Below, piece by piece: positions 33,412 to 34,230 of a DNA stretch of 34,230 bases. The notes beneath the pieces were generated by a model. The model was not told the origin of the DNA. It did not search any database and worked only from the letters and a program-made list of their open reading frames with translations. Numbering within the stretch: the stretch's first letter is position 1; each line of letters begins with the position of its first letter. Both the position numbers and the translations under genes were made by a program. This DNA is from Pseudomonadota bacterium (GTDB taxonomy: Bacteria; Myxococcota_A; UBA9160; JADFDR01), in NCBI GenBank assembly GCA_003353845.1, contig PIVT01000043.1, positions 1 to 34,230 of the forward strand, given 5' to 3'.

Positions 33412-33787
33412 GGAAACTCCTTAGAGGTCGGCGGATGGCAGCCTCTTTTTCTTGCTTTAAGGATAGCATCGATGTGCTCATTTTCCGCCGCAAAAAATCT
33501 GTCAGAGTAGGTTTCAGGAGTGTCTGCGTTCTCGATGCGGCGATTTTAGGCTGTTCAGGGCATTGATAGGCTGTCCCTCCCGAAAACTCCATCGACCAGA
33601 ATTTTTGCAAGGTCTGAAGATCCCGATGGCTTGATCCACGGGGCCTGGCACAAACGCAGTTACGACAGCCGCGTAAAAACACAGCGCGACTTTGGTGAAT
33701 CGCCCCGGGTTTGTCGGAGACTCCATAACTTGAGAGAATGGGTTCATAATGAAGAAAAATGAGGGCCGCTTTCAATGGGCCAGTCCC
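33412..33787. other. Gene-poor stretch between the antitoxin and rsgA
   Basis: This 376-nt region holds the antitoxin ribosome site at its left edge and no convincing gene. A - strand frame at 33514-33747 (77 codons) has a short hydrophobic stretch but an arginine and serine rich irregular tail, so it is not called. No repeat, tRNA or terminator was recognised. It may be decayed accessory DNA. Confidence 0.5.
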
Positions 33788-34230
33788 TTATCCGTTCCCC
33801 CGCTGGCTTTGTTCCCGCTCGCTGGCCAGTAAATCTTTGAGAATGGAAAGATACTGCTGGTAACTGCTTTCGGAGAGCACTCCCTCTGCCAGCGCGTTTC
33901 GCACACAGCACTCAGGTTCGCTGCGATGAAGGCAATTCGCGAAACGACATCCTTCCTCCAGAATCCCTTCAAACCCCAAAAAATAGGTTGCCAGTTGTCT
34001 TGAATTCAAGTCGGCGGGTCGAATGTCGCGAAAGCCGGGGGTGTCGATGATCTCTCCGCCACCGGGCAGGCGATCAAGCGTCGCGGTGGCCGTGGTGTGT
34101 AGACCCAGGCCGGAACTCGGATCAATGTCTTTTACTTCCAAGTCGATGTCGGGGAACAAGCCGTTGAGAAGGGAACTCTTGCCCACGCCGGTGATTCCAA
34201 TAAATGCGGAGCGATGACACTGTCCCTGTC
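33788..34230 (-). CDS. rsgA: Ribosome small-subunit GTPase RsgA, C-terminal part (5' end outside window)
   Basis: The frame is open to the right edge; the visible 146 codons cover the end of the GTPase domain and the zinc domain. The G1 motif is GVGKSSLLN and G3 is DTPGFRD. The order (G1 late in the chain) is that of circularly permuted YjeQ/RsgA proteins. The zinc knuckle C-x6-C-x-H-x5-C is read in GCRFANCLHRSEPECC. RsgA tests the decoding centre of the 30S subunit during assembly. The extreme C-terminus (SILKDLLASEREQSQRGNG) is basic and polar as expected. The N-terminal OB-fold should lie beyond base 34230. Confidence 0.93.
   Translation of the reverse strand, partial: QGQCHRSAFIGITGVGKSSLLNGLFPDIDLEVKDIDPSSGLGLHTTATATLDRLPGGGEIIDTPGFRDIRPADLNSRQLATYFLGFEGILEEGCRFANCLHRSEPECCVRNALAEGVLSESSYQQYLSILKDLLASEREQSQRGNG

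Noticed and set aside
33514-33747. Possible 77-residue membrane protein in the gap before rsgA
   Set aside because: Only a short hydrophobic stretch, then irregular Arg/Ser-rich sequence; no ribosome site; overlapping frames look equally coding-like.

Overview
The window looks like chromosome from a Gram-negative bacterium. Several proteins carry Sec or lipoprotein signal peptides, including a lipobox FKBP and a periplasmic SH3 protein with a C-terminal anchor. A complete classical menaquinone operon is present. Codon use is moderately GC-rich and almost every interval is coding. The calcium-binding thrombospondin type 3 plus dockerin-like tail at the left edge, the Ltp2-type thiolase-like/DUF35 genes and the general gene mix would suit a deltaproteobacterial or Myxococcota-type lineage, but taxonomy cannot be fixed from sequence reading alone. 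No tRNA, rRNA or CRISPR was seen.

Layout. (1) 1-4379, + strand: end of a large extracellular Ca-binding protein with a strong terminator, a small unknown protein, an ABC-F ATPase and an unknown propeller-like lipoprotein. (2) 4395-7999, - strand: a small membrane protein, then an operon read right to left of two DUF35 OB-fold proteins and two thiolase-fold proteins that lack the normal thiolase catalytic residues. (3) 8294-9364, +: an orphan HupE/UreJ-type membrane protein. (4) 9368-19627, -: nine tightly overlapping genes, merR-menG-menF-menD-menH-menB-menA-menC-menE, taking chorismate to menaquinone. They are headed by a MerR-family regulator with a palindrome directly against its start codon. 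(5) 19871-22733, +: trkA-trkH potassium uptake. (6) 22734-23381, -: an SH3/coiled-coil/TM protein. (7) 23666-25238, +: two FKBP-type prolyl isomerases in tandem, the second ending in a triplicated 14-nt repeat. (8) 25291-26178, -: Hsp33. (9) 26383-30170, +: alaA aminotransferase, a small tail-anchored winged-helix-like protein, a five-zinc-ribbon protein and an SPFH-GYF_2 protein. (10) 30315-31601, +: a SpoIIAA-like protein and the ribosome-assembly GTPase RbgA. (11) 31808-33411, -: an accessory patch with an orphan rve transposase and a ParDE-like toxin-antitoxin pair. (12) 33788-34230, -: the C-terminal part of RsgA, running off the right edge.

How the parts work together. The men operon supplies every classical step except the DHNA-CoA thioesterase and is probably controlled as a unit by its own first gene. 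TrkA gates TrkH. The thiolase-like and DUF35 proteins most likely form hetero-complexes acting on acyl-CoA substrates, by analogy with the steroid side-chain aldolase Ltp2-ChsH2. The zinc-ribbon and SPFH proteins look like a membrane-associated scaffold pair of unknown role. The transposase and toxin-antitoxin patch sits between two ribosome-assembly GTPase genes that converge on it.

The least explained items are the catalytically altered thiolase/DUF35 quartet, the MerR control of the men operon, the winged-helix/zinc-ribbon/SPFH cluster and several short repeat structures (8065-8242, 25227-25268, 30225-30279, 31615-31662).
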